64,000 bases of DNA. Origin: Laburnicola sp. R22_1. Taxonomy: Eukaryota > Ascomycota > Dothideomycetes > Pleosporales > Didymosphaeriaceae. Location of the stretch: the NCBI GenBank assembly GCA_014281115.1, contig JACONQ010000008.1, forward strand, positions 2,356,001 to 2,420,000, written 5' to 3'. The notes under the pieces were generated by a model. That model was not told the DNA's origin, made no database searches, and saw only the letters and a program-made list of their open reading frames with translations. Position 1 is the first letter of the stretch. Each line of letters begins with the position of its first letter. A program made the translations under genes and the position numbers. Positions 33,938 to 43,940 of the stretch are shown piece by piece.

Positions 33938-34120
33938 GAGGATGAGGAAGAGACGGAAGGACCAAGGGTTCCGGGCCGATGATGGCAATAACAACAGGTC
34001 TCTCTCGTTGTGGGTGGTGCTTGTGGATGAGGATGAGGAAGAGACGGAAGGACCAATGGTTCCGGGATCGATGATGGCAACAACAGGGTTCTCTCGTTGA
34101 GGGTGGTACTTGTGGATGAG
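33938..34120. repeat. Two-copy tandem repeat, 91 bp
   Basis: 'gatgaggaagagacggaagg' begins at 33941 and again at 34032. The copies continue through 'gttccggg', 'gatgatggcaa' and 'tctctcgttg' with few differences, so this is a younger duplication than the big arrays. Confidence 0.88.
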
Positions 34121-35249
34121 ACCACTTCATGCCAGACATGCCAGTCCTCCTATCCCCACATCAGGCGGTGTCCTGGATGGAGGAGATCCTGACCTTTTCG
34201 GTTTGATCTTCGGATAGAAGATGAGATGGACAGGCATACCACACATCATCGGCGCTTAATGGCATAGAGAATTTCATCATGGAGTACCGGCTCAAGTAAA
34301 GAAGACACGTTGAGGCGCATGCCTCCAAGCCGAACTGTTTGACGAACCGCGCAGGACTCCAAAATTGGAGTCAACTATTCGTCAACGACGATGGCCGACA
34401 GATATGCGTCACGCCGCCGAGGTTTGACGTTGGTTAAGCCTACTGCGGCTTGAAACGCGCTCAGAAGCTTATTGTGGAATTTGTGTGGCGAATTAGGAGA
34501 GCCCGCGACTGGGGTCTAACGATCGGAATCCAGTCCTCGAGTGGCGCAGGAGTTCACGGCAATAGCCTTTTGCACCACATCTTGGAAGAGACGATTCCAA
34601 TATCTTTCGGATGAAAAGTCCCCGACGGAAAGAGCAGTCAGGCAAGGTCCTCCTTATCCGAATTGGCATGAAAGATTGTCGGAGACCACAACGAGGTTGC
34701 ATTGGTCGTATGGTGAAGATGTTGAACTGCCATCCGTCCCAAGCGAATTCAAAGTCGTTCGAACCGAATTTTAGGAGCCTCGAAGGATATCAAACGCAAC
34801 ACGACACCCGAGGTAGCCCAACTGTTGCACCACGCCAGAGTGGATGCGAACGACACCCCTGGGCAACATTCATGTATGCCAGACTTCATGCACGAAATCT
34901 GAGGTACTAGTTCCATGCTGGACAGTCTCCCAGCATGGAGTGCCAGTAGCTTCCAACACATGTTTGTCTTTTTTTCGAATCTGGCACCGCTCTTATCCCT
35001 GGATTTCAACCTGAGGCACACTTGAGAGAACAGTGCAAGTCAAGCTCTGCGTCATGATCCATTTCATCTTCAAATGGACAGAAGGAATCAAGGACCGTAG
35101 CTAGCTGAGGATACGCCAGGCTTCTGTTCATCGCCGATGAGTGCAGTTTGCGTTTTGTGCTGCACTGCACCCTCCCGATGATCTTGTTGGAGAGAGTTTG
35201 GCGCTGTGAAAAAGAAAACATCTTCTAGAGATCGCCCGTATCTCTCCTG
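34121..35249. other. Gene-free stretch
   Basis: No ORF with coding character, no repeat seen. Confidence 0.3.
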
Positions 35250-35425
35250 AACTAAACAACCTCCCTGGACTGGACAACCTCCCTGGATTGGACAACCTTC
35301 CTGGATTGGATACCCTTCCCGGATTGGATAACCTTCCTGGACTGGACAACTTTTCTTGGACTGGACAATCTCTTGGACTCAACGGCCTCCCTGGATTGGA
35401 AAACCTCCGTGGTTTGGAACATCCC
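35250..35425. repeat. 18-bp minisatellite, about nine units
   Basis: Units like ctggattggacaacctcc (variants actgg, tacccttcc) repeat in tandem from about 35260 to 35420, drifting at the right end. The unit is a multiple of three, so the minus strand can be read as a repeated SNPGRL peptide, but no gene is supported around it. Confidence 0.85.
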
Positions 35426-36639
35426 TGGAGTGGAAGAAAATGCTAGCGCTGGACCCTTTGAGGAAACGGGACTTGTGGACCTTGGCTCGCATCAAACCGT
35501 GCTTTGCTCAAGAGACTCAACTGTGCCCCATTGCATCTGCCGCATAGCCCCTGCCAGGCCTGGTGGAAGTATATCCCAAAATTCTCGATGCAACCTCCAA
35601 GTGCCCAAGCTCTACCTCCTCTTGGTGTTGCACCGAATTCCTTCTCTTGCGCAACCTCCTCTTCGGTGTTCATTGGATTCCTTCTCTTACACAGTAAAAG
35701 TCTGGTCGCTCTCGCCTCTTTGCAGAGCACGCCATCCCGAAAGAATTTACCCAGTCGGACATCCCCCGCGGCTCCGTATATTCGTCAATGTTGCCGCAAG
35801 AGTTGGGTCAAATGCCGAACGCTGTCCAATTCTGTCCAACGCTGCCATAGTCGAATCCATCCCAAGGATGATGGAAAGCAATCATGAACTACTGGCCGTT
35901 ATCACACTACTATATCCTCGAACAGCCCATCCTTCGTGTAGTATCGCATACTATGCACGACGCGCCACACTCCACCCTTGCTTGTGGTTTCATGCTGTTC
36001 TTCCCGAAGCCCTCGCTGCTATCTCTTCCACGAGGCCAGCCATTCTAGACTCGCCGTTATATCCCTTCCACCTTGGCGAAGCCGTGCTGATGCGCGCGCC
36101 CGTCCTTGCTCGTAGTCTCTTGCAGGTATCTCCAGACTTCCTGCTACTCTTCGGATTTTGAGGTCTAGCACTATGAGCTGGTCTTTATGTCCGTTTGAGC
36201 TTGGCGACGCAGGCTGTAAATCGGTGTTGGCGCACGTAGTCCTATGCCTCGAGTCGCCTGGAAGTCCTCCAACAGCACTCCAACAGAAAAGACTCCCTTT
36301 GTTTGTCTCTCCGTTATATCAAGCGAGGGATCGTATTCGGATCGTATTCGATCGAGTGTACGTGTTGCGAACGGATGTAGGGGTCGGCGAGCAACGCGAT
36401 TCGATAGGGCATGCGGGAGCGGATCGGCGATTCCTATCTCGAGTTGTCACAAAGTTAGTCGCATAAACGGAACTCTTAGAGAAGAGTACTCACCATATCT
36501 GCCCGAAGCGATGTTTGTCAAACCCCCTGTAAGCCTCACCACCGGTGTGCACCTGCGCCATCGCTCGCGGGGTAGAAGCAACCTGCGGTATCGAGGTTGT
36601 GGCCGTGGGTCTATCCCATCATAAATGGACTGCTCTGTC
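35426..36639. other. Long open frame without coding support
   Basis: A 262-codon frame (35373-36161, plus) starts in the 18-bp repeat at a CTG; it has no early ATG and no recognisable protein features. Short imperfect repeats (for example accttggcg/cttgctcgt-type) are present. I do not call a gene. Confidence 0.3.
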
Positions 36640-37830
36640 ATCAATAGCAACGACGCGCCTGTGAGCGCCGTCGTAGCTGTGAATGCCCTATAAGCTGTCG
36701 CAATCGATCCGTTTGCACCGCGGCGTGTTGAGGGCGGGGCCGGCGAGCGAGGATCATTCGAAGCAAGCTGTAGTGGAGGGGGAGGGAGTGAATCAAGTCC
36801 TTCCTACGTGGCATGCCACGCCTGGCGCCACATTATCAAAGACGAAGCGCCTGCGAGCGCCGTCACAGCTGTTCAGAGGATGCCCCGCACGCTCTGTCTC
36901 CATCGATATGGTTGTGCCGCATGGTGTTGAGGGTGAGCGCGATGAGCGAAAAACCTCCGCCGATGTGTTACGGGGTTGGGTGGGTCTCGCCCTTCCTGTA
37001 TGGACTACTACACGTCGTCATTAGCAAGGACAAGGCGCCTATAAGCGCCGTCACAGCTGTTCAGAGGATGCCCCACAAGCTCTGTATCCGTCGATCTGGT
37101 CGCGTCGTACGGTGTTGAGGGTGAACGCGGTGAGCGAAAAATCCCCGCCGATGCGGTACGGGGGTGGCCGGGAACGTCCCTAGATGGATTAGAACACCGT
37201 CAGTAAAGACGAAGCGCCCGTAAGCACCGTTGTCGCGGCTCAGTAAGATGTCTGTATAATCTTACAAGCCGTGTCTGTCAAGGGGTGCGCCGCATGGTGT
37301 CGCGGGTGAGCGCGGTGAGCAAAAATATCTCCGGAGCAAGCGGCGCAGGGGACGCGCTCAATCCTTCCTACGCAGTCTACAACGCTGTTAGTAGAGACCA
37401 CGTACGTATAAGGGATATGATAGCTGGTTAGAGGGTGCCCAGAAGGCTCTACAAGCCCCACGTTGGTCAATACGGGGGTGCGCCACGTGGTGTTGAGGGT
37501 GAGGGCAGTGAGCGAAACCTTGGCAGCAAGCTGCGATGAGGGGGAGGCGACCCGATACTTCCTACGCGGACTACAACACGGTAAATAGAGACGACGCGCC
37601 TCTAAGGGACATCGCAACTGGTTCGAGGAAGCCTAGAAGGCCCTACAAGCCCCGCGTCAGTCAAGATGGGGTGCGCCCCGTGGTGTTGAGGGTGAGCGTG
37701 GTGAGCGAGAGAAAGCACAACACCAAGGGGAAGACGATCCAAACCTTCCTACGCGGATTATAACACTGTTAATAGAGGCGAAGCGCTCTAAGGAGTATCG
37801 CAGCTGCTTCGAGGATGCCTACATACAAAC
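36640..37830. repeat. Tandem array D, about 190-bp unit, six copies
   Basis: The anchor 'ggtgttgagggtgagcg' (variants allowed) falls near 36728, 36926, 37112, 37293, 37490 and 37682, steps of 181-198 bp. Each unit also carries, in order, 'ccttcctacg', 'gacgaagcgcc', 'gccgtcacagctgttcagag' or a variant, and 'gatgcc'. A degraded seventh start is visible after 37740. Confidence 0.88.
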
Positions 37831-38495
37831 TCTCGTCGTCGCTTCGCTTGCGCCGCGGCGTGCTCTGGGTGGGATGCGTATCGTGAGCGTTCCTCGGTTC
37901 ACTCAACAAACACCCGTGAAGTGCGGTGCAAAGCCCAAAGAGAAAAGCCCGGCGTGGCATAATTAGATGCAATTCTCGAAGCTGCGAGGTGTGTGGTAGA
38001 GTGGATGCTCGGAGTCGCATGTGGGACCCTCCTGCCGGTTCCACAGAGCTATCCAGAAGGAGCATGGTTCGTCCGAACTCAACTCAGACGTCGGCACTCG
38101 AGACACGACATGACATGACCATCCATGGATACTTGCACATCACGTTTGCGCACGTAGCAGAGTTCCCAAATCTCCTTTATTGTCTACCGTGTATTGCCTG
38201 TCTTGGAAGCCACTCTATCGCCGGGCAATGCCCACAGAATCAAGCAGTCACATGACGCCGTCAACGCCAAAGTCGCACCCGAGAAAGTAAAACCCATCAA
38301 CGCCAGACTCCCCTGAGAACATCAAGTCTCCCAATAGTGTACAGGAGCTCGTGACCACGGGGATTGGGCATGCTGTGAATGGAAGTGCCGGCTTCTCGAT
38401 CTGGATTCGCGGTTAATCGCCCTCGTACTGAACCAAAGCTCTCGAGGAGCTCAAGGAGCTTACTTACACTGGCGGCGGTCGGTGTTGACTTACGC
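37831..38495. other. Gene-free stretch
   Basis: Between array D and the 97-aa candidate gene. Contains the 3' side of that gene. No other feature. Confidence 0.3.
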
Positions 38496-38789
38496 CTACG
38501 TGACGGGGCGCTTGCCCTCCGAGCCGTCCTTGTCGTCGCCCTTGCCAGTGCCAATGTATTGGAGGAGCGCGTCGAGCAGCCGAGCTTCGAGCAGCTCCAG
38601 CTCTTGGCCGTGATCTTGAGGATTTCCCTGCTGTAGGATTGGCGAATTTGGCGGGTTCGGTGGGAGACCAGCATTGCGGACTCCGGGCGCCTTTGGGCCG
38701 TTGCCGGTCTTATTGCCACCAGTGTCTGTGAGGTCGTAGCCTCCACGACCCATTGGCTGGCGATCTAGGCGGGGGTTGGATGCGGCCAT
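38496..38789 (-). CDS. Hypothetical protein, 97 aa
   Basis: True ATG at 38789, single exon. The first 55 residues are polar, Gly/Pro/Asn-rich and look disordered (LDRQPMGRGGYDLTDTGG, NAGLPPNPPNSPILQQGN). Residues 60-80 form an amphipathic helix (ELELLEARLLDALLQYIG), then a charged tail (GKGDDKDGSEGKRPVT). The helix and the sharp composition suggest a real small protein. GTAAGT motifs right after the stop (38490 and 38464 regions) leave open a spliced, longer C-terminus. Function unknown. Confidence 0.5.
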   Translation of the reverse strand: MAASNPRLDRQPMGRGGYDLTDTGGNKTGNGPKAPGVRNAGLPPNPPNSPILQQGNPQDHGQELELLEARLLDALLQYIGTGKGDDKDGSEGKRPVT

Positions 38790-39325
38790 TTTTCAGCGTG
38801 ATGCGACAATGGTGGGGTGCGCGGTGTTTGGGTGTTGTGAGGTGAAGAAACAGCGAAAAGTCTTAAAGCCCGACGCCGAGCCCCAGCTCCCGGCGAAGCG
38901 TACCGTTCATTCACAAAGTCGAGCATGCCGTCATACTGGCCGGGCTGCGCACACGCGCGAGGTGCCTGGATGTTGCTGCACGGCCGTAAGCATGCTGGAC
39001 CCCATTGATACTCGCCCTATCATTCAAACTCTCAACTTGAGAACCTCAGCAAGACCTCAATGAACTGCTGCAGCGCTTGGGCAATGCCCACCTCCTACGG
39101 AGATCTGAGTGAAAACAAGATTGCGGCAATGTAACACTCAGGAGGCCCACCAGAATCAGTTTGCACAAAAGATGAGAAGACCCTGCGGCGACGACACTAT
39201 GCCATTGCACCGAGTCAGTATTATAACAGCATATTGACGTCGGTTCCATTCTCCTGCATGTAATACCTCCCGGGACATGTTATGCTGGGAGGGTAAACAA
39301 CATCCGCTGCAGCGGAGCCCCATCT
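38790..39325. other. Intergenic
   Basis: Upstream of the 97-aa gene on the minus strand. No confident ORF. Confidence 0.3.
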
Positions 39326-39535
39326 TCAACCGTCCAGAGTGCCCGCGGCATATCTCATCGGTATGAGCGTAAACATGTCTGCCTCCCCTGTTGTCAAGCT
39401 GCCGAGTAGCCCAACCCCCGTGAAGGTGCCCGCGTAGTGGTGTGGCACCCGCACATTCACCTTCCAGCCCGCCCGCTCGCACCCACGCACATCACTCGCC
39501 CCAGCCCCAATCAGTCCCTCACTCCTGTCCACCAT
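39326..39535 (-). CDS. Possible small protein, 69 aa, doubtful
   Basis: ATG at 39535, 69 residues, including GWKVNVRVPHHYAGTFTGVG and LLGSLTTGEADMFTLIP. GC-rich third positions and a TATATA about 12-15 bases upstream are in favour. Against: the upstream TATA belongs to a direct repeat (39547), is too close for a normal fungal promoter, and no family is recognised. It may be a fragment. Confidence 0.28.
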   Translation of the reverse strand: MVDRSEGLIGAGASDVRGCERAGWKVNVRVPHHYAGTFTGVGLLGSLTTGEADMFTLIPMRYAAGTLDG

Positions 39536-39546
39536 CTTTTACTGTG

Positions 39547-39665
39547 CTATATAAACCCTCTAAGAAAGTTTGACTATCGGCAGTGCTAACACATCACAGA
39601 TACAAATTGGCCCATTGGTCACGACGATACGATCGAATCGCATACGGCACGACGGCGGACTACTT
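39547..39665. repeat. Direct repeat, left copy
   Basis: Begins ctatataaaccctctaagaa and runs through 'cagtgctaacacatcacaga', 'ttggcccattgg' and 'cgcatacggcacgacggcgg' to a T-run. It is repeated at 40128 with very few changes in the first 70 bases. A third, partial and more diverged copy of its last third is at about 39777-39850. Confidence 0.88.
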
Positions 39666-40127
39666 TTTTTGCCCTTGAGGCAGGGGTTCAACCCCGCCTG
39701 TAGGAGTATGCGCTTTCTTTTCTGCGTAGGCTACTAGTTCGACCTCGCCTTTAAGAGCAGTGGCTCTCTTTTTGCGTGGGCTACGAGCTACGAACGAAAC
39801 GAATTGCATGGGGCACGACCAATGGCGGACTAAGGTTTTTTTTTGGCCTTGTAATGCAGTAGTCCAACCCCGCCTATGGCAGGAGTTCCACCCTGCTTGT
39901 AGGAATAAGGGCTCAACCCCGCTTGTGAGAGTAGGGGCTCAACCCTACTTATAGGAGTAGGCGCTCTTTTTCTTCGCTCTTTTAAGGCAGTGGTTCAACC
40001 CCGCTTGGGGGTGTAGGTACTCCAACCGCGCTTGTGGGTTCAACCCCGCTTGTGTGCGTAGAGACTCAACCCCGCCTATGGGAGGAGTGGCTTTCTTTGT
40101 GTGTGCCTAAGCAAGACGGCGTAAGTC
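39666..40127. repeat. Cluster of short 'ttcaaccccgc' repeats
   Basis: '(g)ttcaacccc/gcttgt' or a close variant occurs at least eight times, mostly 30-40 bp apart, mixed with 'aggagtaggcgctctttttt'-like segments. The motif resembles a Pol III B box (GGTTCAANCC), but no tRNA-like fold with an A box was found. Confidence 0.7.
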
Positions 40128-40240
40128 CTATATAAACCCTCTAAGAAAGTTTGACTATCGGCAGTGCTAACACATCACAGATACAGATTGGCCCATTGGC
40201 TACGAACGAATCGCATACGGCACGACGGCGGACTAATTTT
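40128..40240. repeat. Direct repeat, right copy
   Basis: Second copy of the repeat at 39547, offset 581 bp. It lacks about 5-8 bases in the 'acgatacgatcg' segment and ends in the same T-run. Confidence 0.88.
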
Positions 40241-41349
40241 TTTGCACTTTTAAGGCAGTAGTTCGACCCCGCCTATGAGGGGTGGCTCTCTTTTTGCGTA
40301 GGCTCAGCGGCGTGCGTCTTTTTTGGGCACCTGGCGACGACGCTGGGGTGCACGCTGCCGCAATGATAGGTCGCCTTTACCCTTGTGGGGCATTGGCAGC
40401 CTGTTTTTTCACGTGTAAGATCTGCAGTAGGGCTTCCACGGCTTTCGCACGCGTGGACGCCAGCCTGTGCAGCTGCAGGGCTTGTTTACGAGTATACCAC
40501 GCGTGAGCGAAGCCTTTGCAGAGCTTGCAGCCATTTTGGACGCAACGCAAGCTAGATACTTCGGAGGTCTACACAACGGTACGTCTCACGCCATGTGCCC
40601 TTTTTCTACGTTCGGGTGTTGCGTCTGGCACGCGCATGCTGGGTCTGCAGACGACTTTTCCTGGCGCAGGCGCTACCTGCCGGCTCACCCAAAGGTATAT
40701 TCGTTGCATTGACCTCCAGCAACGACTCTCTCAATTTGAAAGGTTGGTTCAACAAGTTGACAATATAACACGCCATAATAGCTGGCTGTTTGACCGACCA
40801 CCGTGTTACGTAATCGATGATTTCTTCGACAACATTTATTTGCTGCAACAACGACGACGACAATTACAACAGCAACTAGTTATGCCTAACTGTCTATTAA
40901 CTGCTATTGTTAATGCTGCTATATAGAAAGTTAATAACAAAATTATTATTATTTTATATATATTTTATTACTACTACTGTGTGCTAGGTACTAGATTTTT
41001 GTGCCTCCTGTTTTACTCCTCTCTGTGTATAGTGCGGACTCGACCTTGGTTAGAATCTCCACACGACGAAGATCTTCAATATCCCAGATAGGAAGATTTA
41101 TGCTATCAACTTGTAGATGGGGAATATGGTAGAGTACAAGATAGTTTGTGAGCAGCCAGATAGGGGCAAGCACAATTTGTCTGAGACAACTACAGCCGCA
41201 GGATATAAGTTTCTGGTCTTCATATTGTCTATCCTTGGGTAACATATGGTAACTATCCTTCTGTTCAAGTACTATATGTCCCCTCTGTTGTGTTGAATAA
41301 TCAAATCATCCGTAGAACCAAACTCTACTTGGTGGTTTTATGTATGTAT
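40241..41349. other. Gene-free stretch with possible mobile-element relics
   Basis: The plus frame around 40720-40926 reads as a helical, Gln-rich end (LSQFERLVQQVDNITRHNS, then LLQQRRRQLQQQLV) but lacks a proper start. 40920-41000 is extremely AT-rich (tata/ttatta runs). Confidence 0.35.
41030..41110 (-). repeat. Short dispersed repeat, copy 2
   Basis: Minus-strand counterpart of the block at 26738-26800. It reads through the peptide DLRRVEILTKVE on the minus strand, preceded by an open frame with LPIWDIE. It supports a shared origin of two relics in the gene-poor island. Confidence 0.5.
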
Positions 41350-41763
41350 TCAGAACATATTCATTGCGGTCTGCAATATTGTGACTGTATATGATGGGCT
41401 CAGACGACCTGCCGTTTCCACATAGCCTGCACCGGTATCGTGGTCCCAGATATTGGCCTCTTGTAAGAAGCGCAAGGCTAATTTCGTAAGTAGATGGACG
41501 CATATCATAAATATAAGATACATACCCATTCTCAACACCAGTTCGTCTTTGGCGGGGTTCTCAGGCACGTCTCCAACCCTGAAGTCCCCAGTGTACATAC
41601 AGGCGTCTCTAAAAGTCGCATGTGAAGGGTACCCCGTGTTTTCAGCTTCTTGGATAGCGTCGAGTATCGCGCGAGCAAGTCCTTGCCAAAGATCCTGTGT
41701 TATCGGATTGGCTTGAAGCAATGGAATTACCGCACAGGCTTCACGGGCGACTCGCTCATCCAT
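41350..41763 (-). CDS. Hypothetical two-exon protein, 121 aa
   Basis: Exons 41763-41526 and 41477-41350 joined over a 48-nt intron (GTATGT donor, TTAG acceptor) give 121 residues. The protein starts MDERVAREACAVIPLLQAN and is mostly helical (QDLWQGLARAILDAIQEAEN), with Tyr/Asp-rich loops (DACMYTGDFRVGDVPENP). The tail is VETAGRLSPSYTVTILQTAM. No signal peptide or membrane segment. The open frame extends upstream of this ATG to 41904, but that part reads like leader. Transposon insertion lies about 320 bp upstream of the ATG. Family unknown. Confidence 0.5.
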   Translation of the reverse strand: MDERVAREACAVIPLLQANPITQDLWQGLARAILDAIQEAENTGYPSHATFRDACMYTGDFRVGDVPENPAKDELVLRMGMYLIFMICVHLLTKLALRFLQEANIWDHDTGAGYVETAGRLSPSYTVTILQTAMNMF

Positions 41764-42083
41764 TGCTGATAGATGGTGACGCTGAGGGCAATGGGCGGTT
41801 GTTGTAAGAAAGGAAGTCCAGGGACAAGCCCGAGGACGCGTTGCAGGGTGGGTATTCAACAAGTAAAAGTGGACGCTCGAGAGGCAGGATTGTTTGTCTG
41901 GCAAGTTGGAGGTGAAGAGCAGGGTCGCTTCTCTACAAAAGGCCCCGCTTTTTCTATCACCTCTTCTCTCTCAACTCTTTTCTCTTACCCACGAGTCCCC
42001 TCTACCTTCGTCGTGCTCTATGATCATGGAGGTGGGGACCTTCGGGCACTCGGCCGTCATATTATCTGACGACTTTCTTCGTC
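41764..42083. other. Promoter side of the 121-aa gene, cut by transposon insertion
   Basis: Original upstream sequence of the 121-aa gene; it ends at the TA target site at 42084. No other gene. Confidence 0.35.
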
Positions 42084-43936
42084 TAACATGGATGGCAAGC
42101 GAGCGGCGCAGGCAAGCGAGCGGCGCACCCCATCAACTTTTCGCACCTTTGAAGTCGCGCAGCTCAACCACAATATAATATACTATATAGATTTTGATAC
42201 AATAGATTAAGCAGTATTTAAAGTATCTTTTTTGCACGTACGTGAGTTATGCCTAAGCTCTCTGCACCTTGTGCAGCGCGCCAGAGCCTGGCGGCTCAGG
42301 CCTGATCGCTCTCCACTTTGACGCTGTTCATGCTCTATCTGCTGGTCAGCCGCCTTTTGAGCAAGTATATTCTCTCCCTCTCCCTTTGTTAAGGTCCCCT
42401 GCTTCTGTATCCGCTTCTTTTTGCGCTGTCTACGCTTAGTTGCTGCCTCATTGGCTCTCTCAAGGCTAGTAATCCGATCGCGCATAAGCTTAGCTGAGAG
42501 CATCATTACTTCAGCACCCTTCTTAAGTTAATTAATCGCCTGAATAATAGAGGCGGGCGAGGAGCTCTTGTGCCGTTAAACGCGCTCACGGATTAGAGTT
42601 GATTGAGCCTCAAGCTCACGTATGTTGCTCGGCGTTTTGGCTTCCCAGAGAGCCTCTGGCAGAGCAGCTGGTGAAGGCGTACGAAGCTGCACATCCAGCT
42701 TTGACAGAACAGCTTCAGGCTGGAGAGGAACAAGGCCTGCGCCTCGAAAGGCTGAACAGATATTGGCTGATGTAAATAATTGCTCAAAGGCTGTCTTAAA
42801 GGCTGGCAGGAATTCAAGCTTCGTAATGTGGTTAATGTAGTTACAGATTAGAGCCTTAACCTCTTGGCTGTACGCGCGCTTCAACGGCGAGAAGCAGCCC
42901 ACATCAAGTGGCTACAGCAGATGCGAGGAGTGAGGCGGCATGCAGAGCGTATAGATATTGTTCTCCTTGCAGAGCTATTAAAATTTAAGAGAGTGGTAGC
43001 TCGTATGGCCATTAAGGATAAGCAGCCTACGCGTGCTAACAATCTGGGTCTCTATATGCTTGATAAAGTGCTTTAGCCACTTAACTCCAAGCTCGTTCGT
43101 TGTCCAGCCGTTGTCGCTAAGAGATATAGCCCAATCGCGCGGGATATCCTCCTCGTACCAAGTAGATAGGTGGTGCTGGCTAGCAAAGATGATAAACGGT
43201 GGGATAGCCCAGCCAGCAGCGTTGATTGCTTGGACAAGTGTCACCCACTCGCGGTTCCCAGGCTGGACAGCCTTTGGCCAGCCTCTCCTCTCTGACCCTG
43301 TAACAACGAGCTAAGTTGTAATCTTGCCCATCATGAAGCCAGCCTCATTAAAATTGTAGACGTCCTCATCGCAGATGCCGTACCTGGCCTTAGTCTGCTC
43401 TACAAGCTTGAACCAGGCGCTAATTAGGATAGGATCCTCACAGAGAGCTCTCTGTCTATCGTAGGCTCGGTTAAAACACGTCTTAAGAGAGTCTGTACGC
43501 CTAACAAAGTTGGCTGGCCACTTCTGTCCAACCTGGCCTGCGCCGCGCGCAGCTAGCAGCTTATCTGCCATATCGCGAATTGCTAAGTAGGTAGGCGAAA
43601 ATCCACGTAGGTCCAGATCAAGTATATGACGAATTATCACCTCCTCTTCTAGCTGGGTGAGCTTCTTCGAGTTGGGCTGGCAATCGCGTCGCGTAGGTCT
43701 CCCAGCGCGTCGGCGGCGGAGCGTTGTTTCAGGTACATTGTAGACTGCTGCAGCAGCTCAGTTGCTTTGGATCTGGCTAGTATTGATTGAAAAGATGGCA
43801 AGCTGAACATCTGCTTCCTTTGAAGCCATTTGAGTGTTGTGGCGTGGAGTTGTTGTAGGACGCGTTTAGAGCGGGTGCGAAAGTTGATGGGGTGCGCCGC
43901 TCGCTTGCCTGCGCCGCTCGCTTGCCATCCATGTTA
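42084..43936 (-). mobile_element. Fot1/pogo-like DNA transposon 1 (dead)
   Basis: A 1849-bp element (42086-43934) bounded by TA on both sides (42084-42085 and 43935-43936), the target duplication expected for Tc1/mariner/pogo elements. Terminal inverted repeats of about 62 bp (42086-42147 and 43874-43934) both begin ACATGGATGGCAAGCGAGCG inward and differ by one base in a T-run. Each contains an internal direct repeat of 'gcaagcgagcggcgca'. One transposase pseudogene on the minus strand fills most of the element. Confidence 0.93.
42207..43829 (-). pseudogene. Transposase of element 1, Fot1/pogo DDE family, killed by RIP-type stops
   Basis: Starting at the ATG at 43829, one frame of 541 codons runs to 42207 without any frameshift but with seven internal stops (for example TGA 43760-43758, TAG 43313-43311, TAA 42980-42978, TAG 42914-42912, TAA 42578-42576). 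Most are what CAA, CAG or CGA become after a C-to-T change. Order of parts: N-terminal helix-turn-helix (AAAAVYNVPETTLRRR), CENP-B-like segment (QVGQKWPANFVRRTDSL), DDE domain, and a basic C-terminal region with a CTRCRELRHNSRTC knuckle-like motif. Two of the three catalytic Asp are changed to Asn: NFNEAGFMMG and [11 protein letters not shown]. The third is kept ([11 protein letters not shown]). Confidence 0.93.
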
Positions 43937-43940
43937 CATG

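Noticed and set aside
35373..36161. 262-codon plus-strand ORF
   Set aside because: Starts at CTG inside an 18-bp repeat, has no early ATG and no recognisable protein pattern. Length alone is not convincing in GC-rich repeat DNA.
29440..37830. Subtelomere or centromere
   Set aside because: No TTAGGG runs, and the DNA is GC-rich with ordinary genes on both sides; not enough to claim either.
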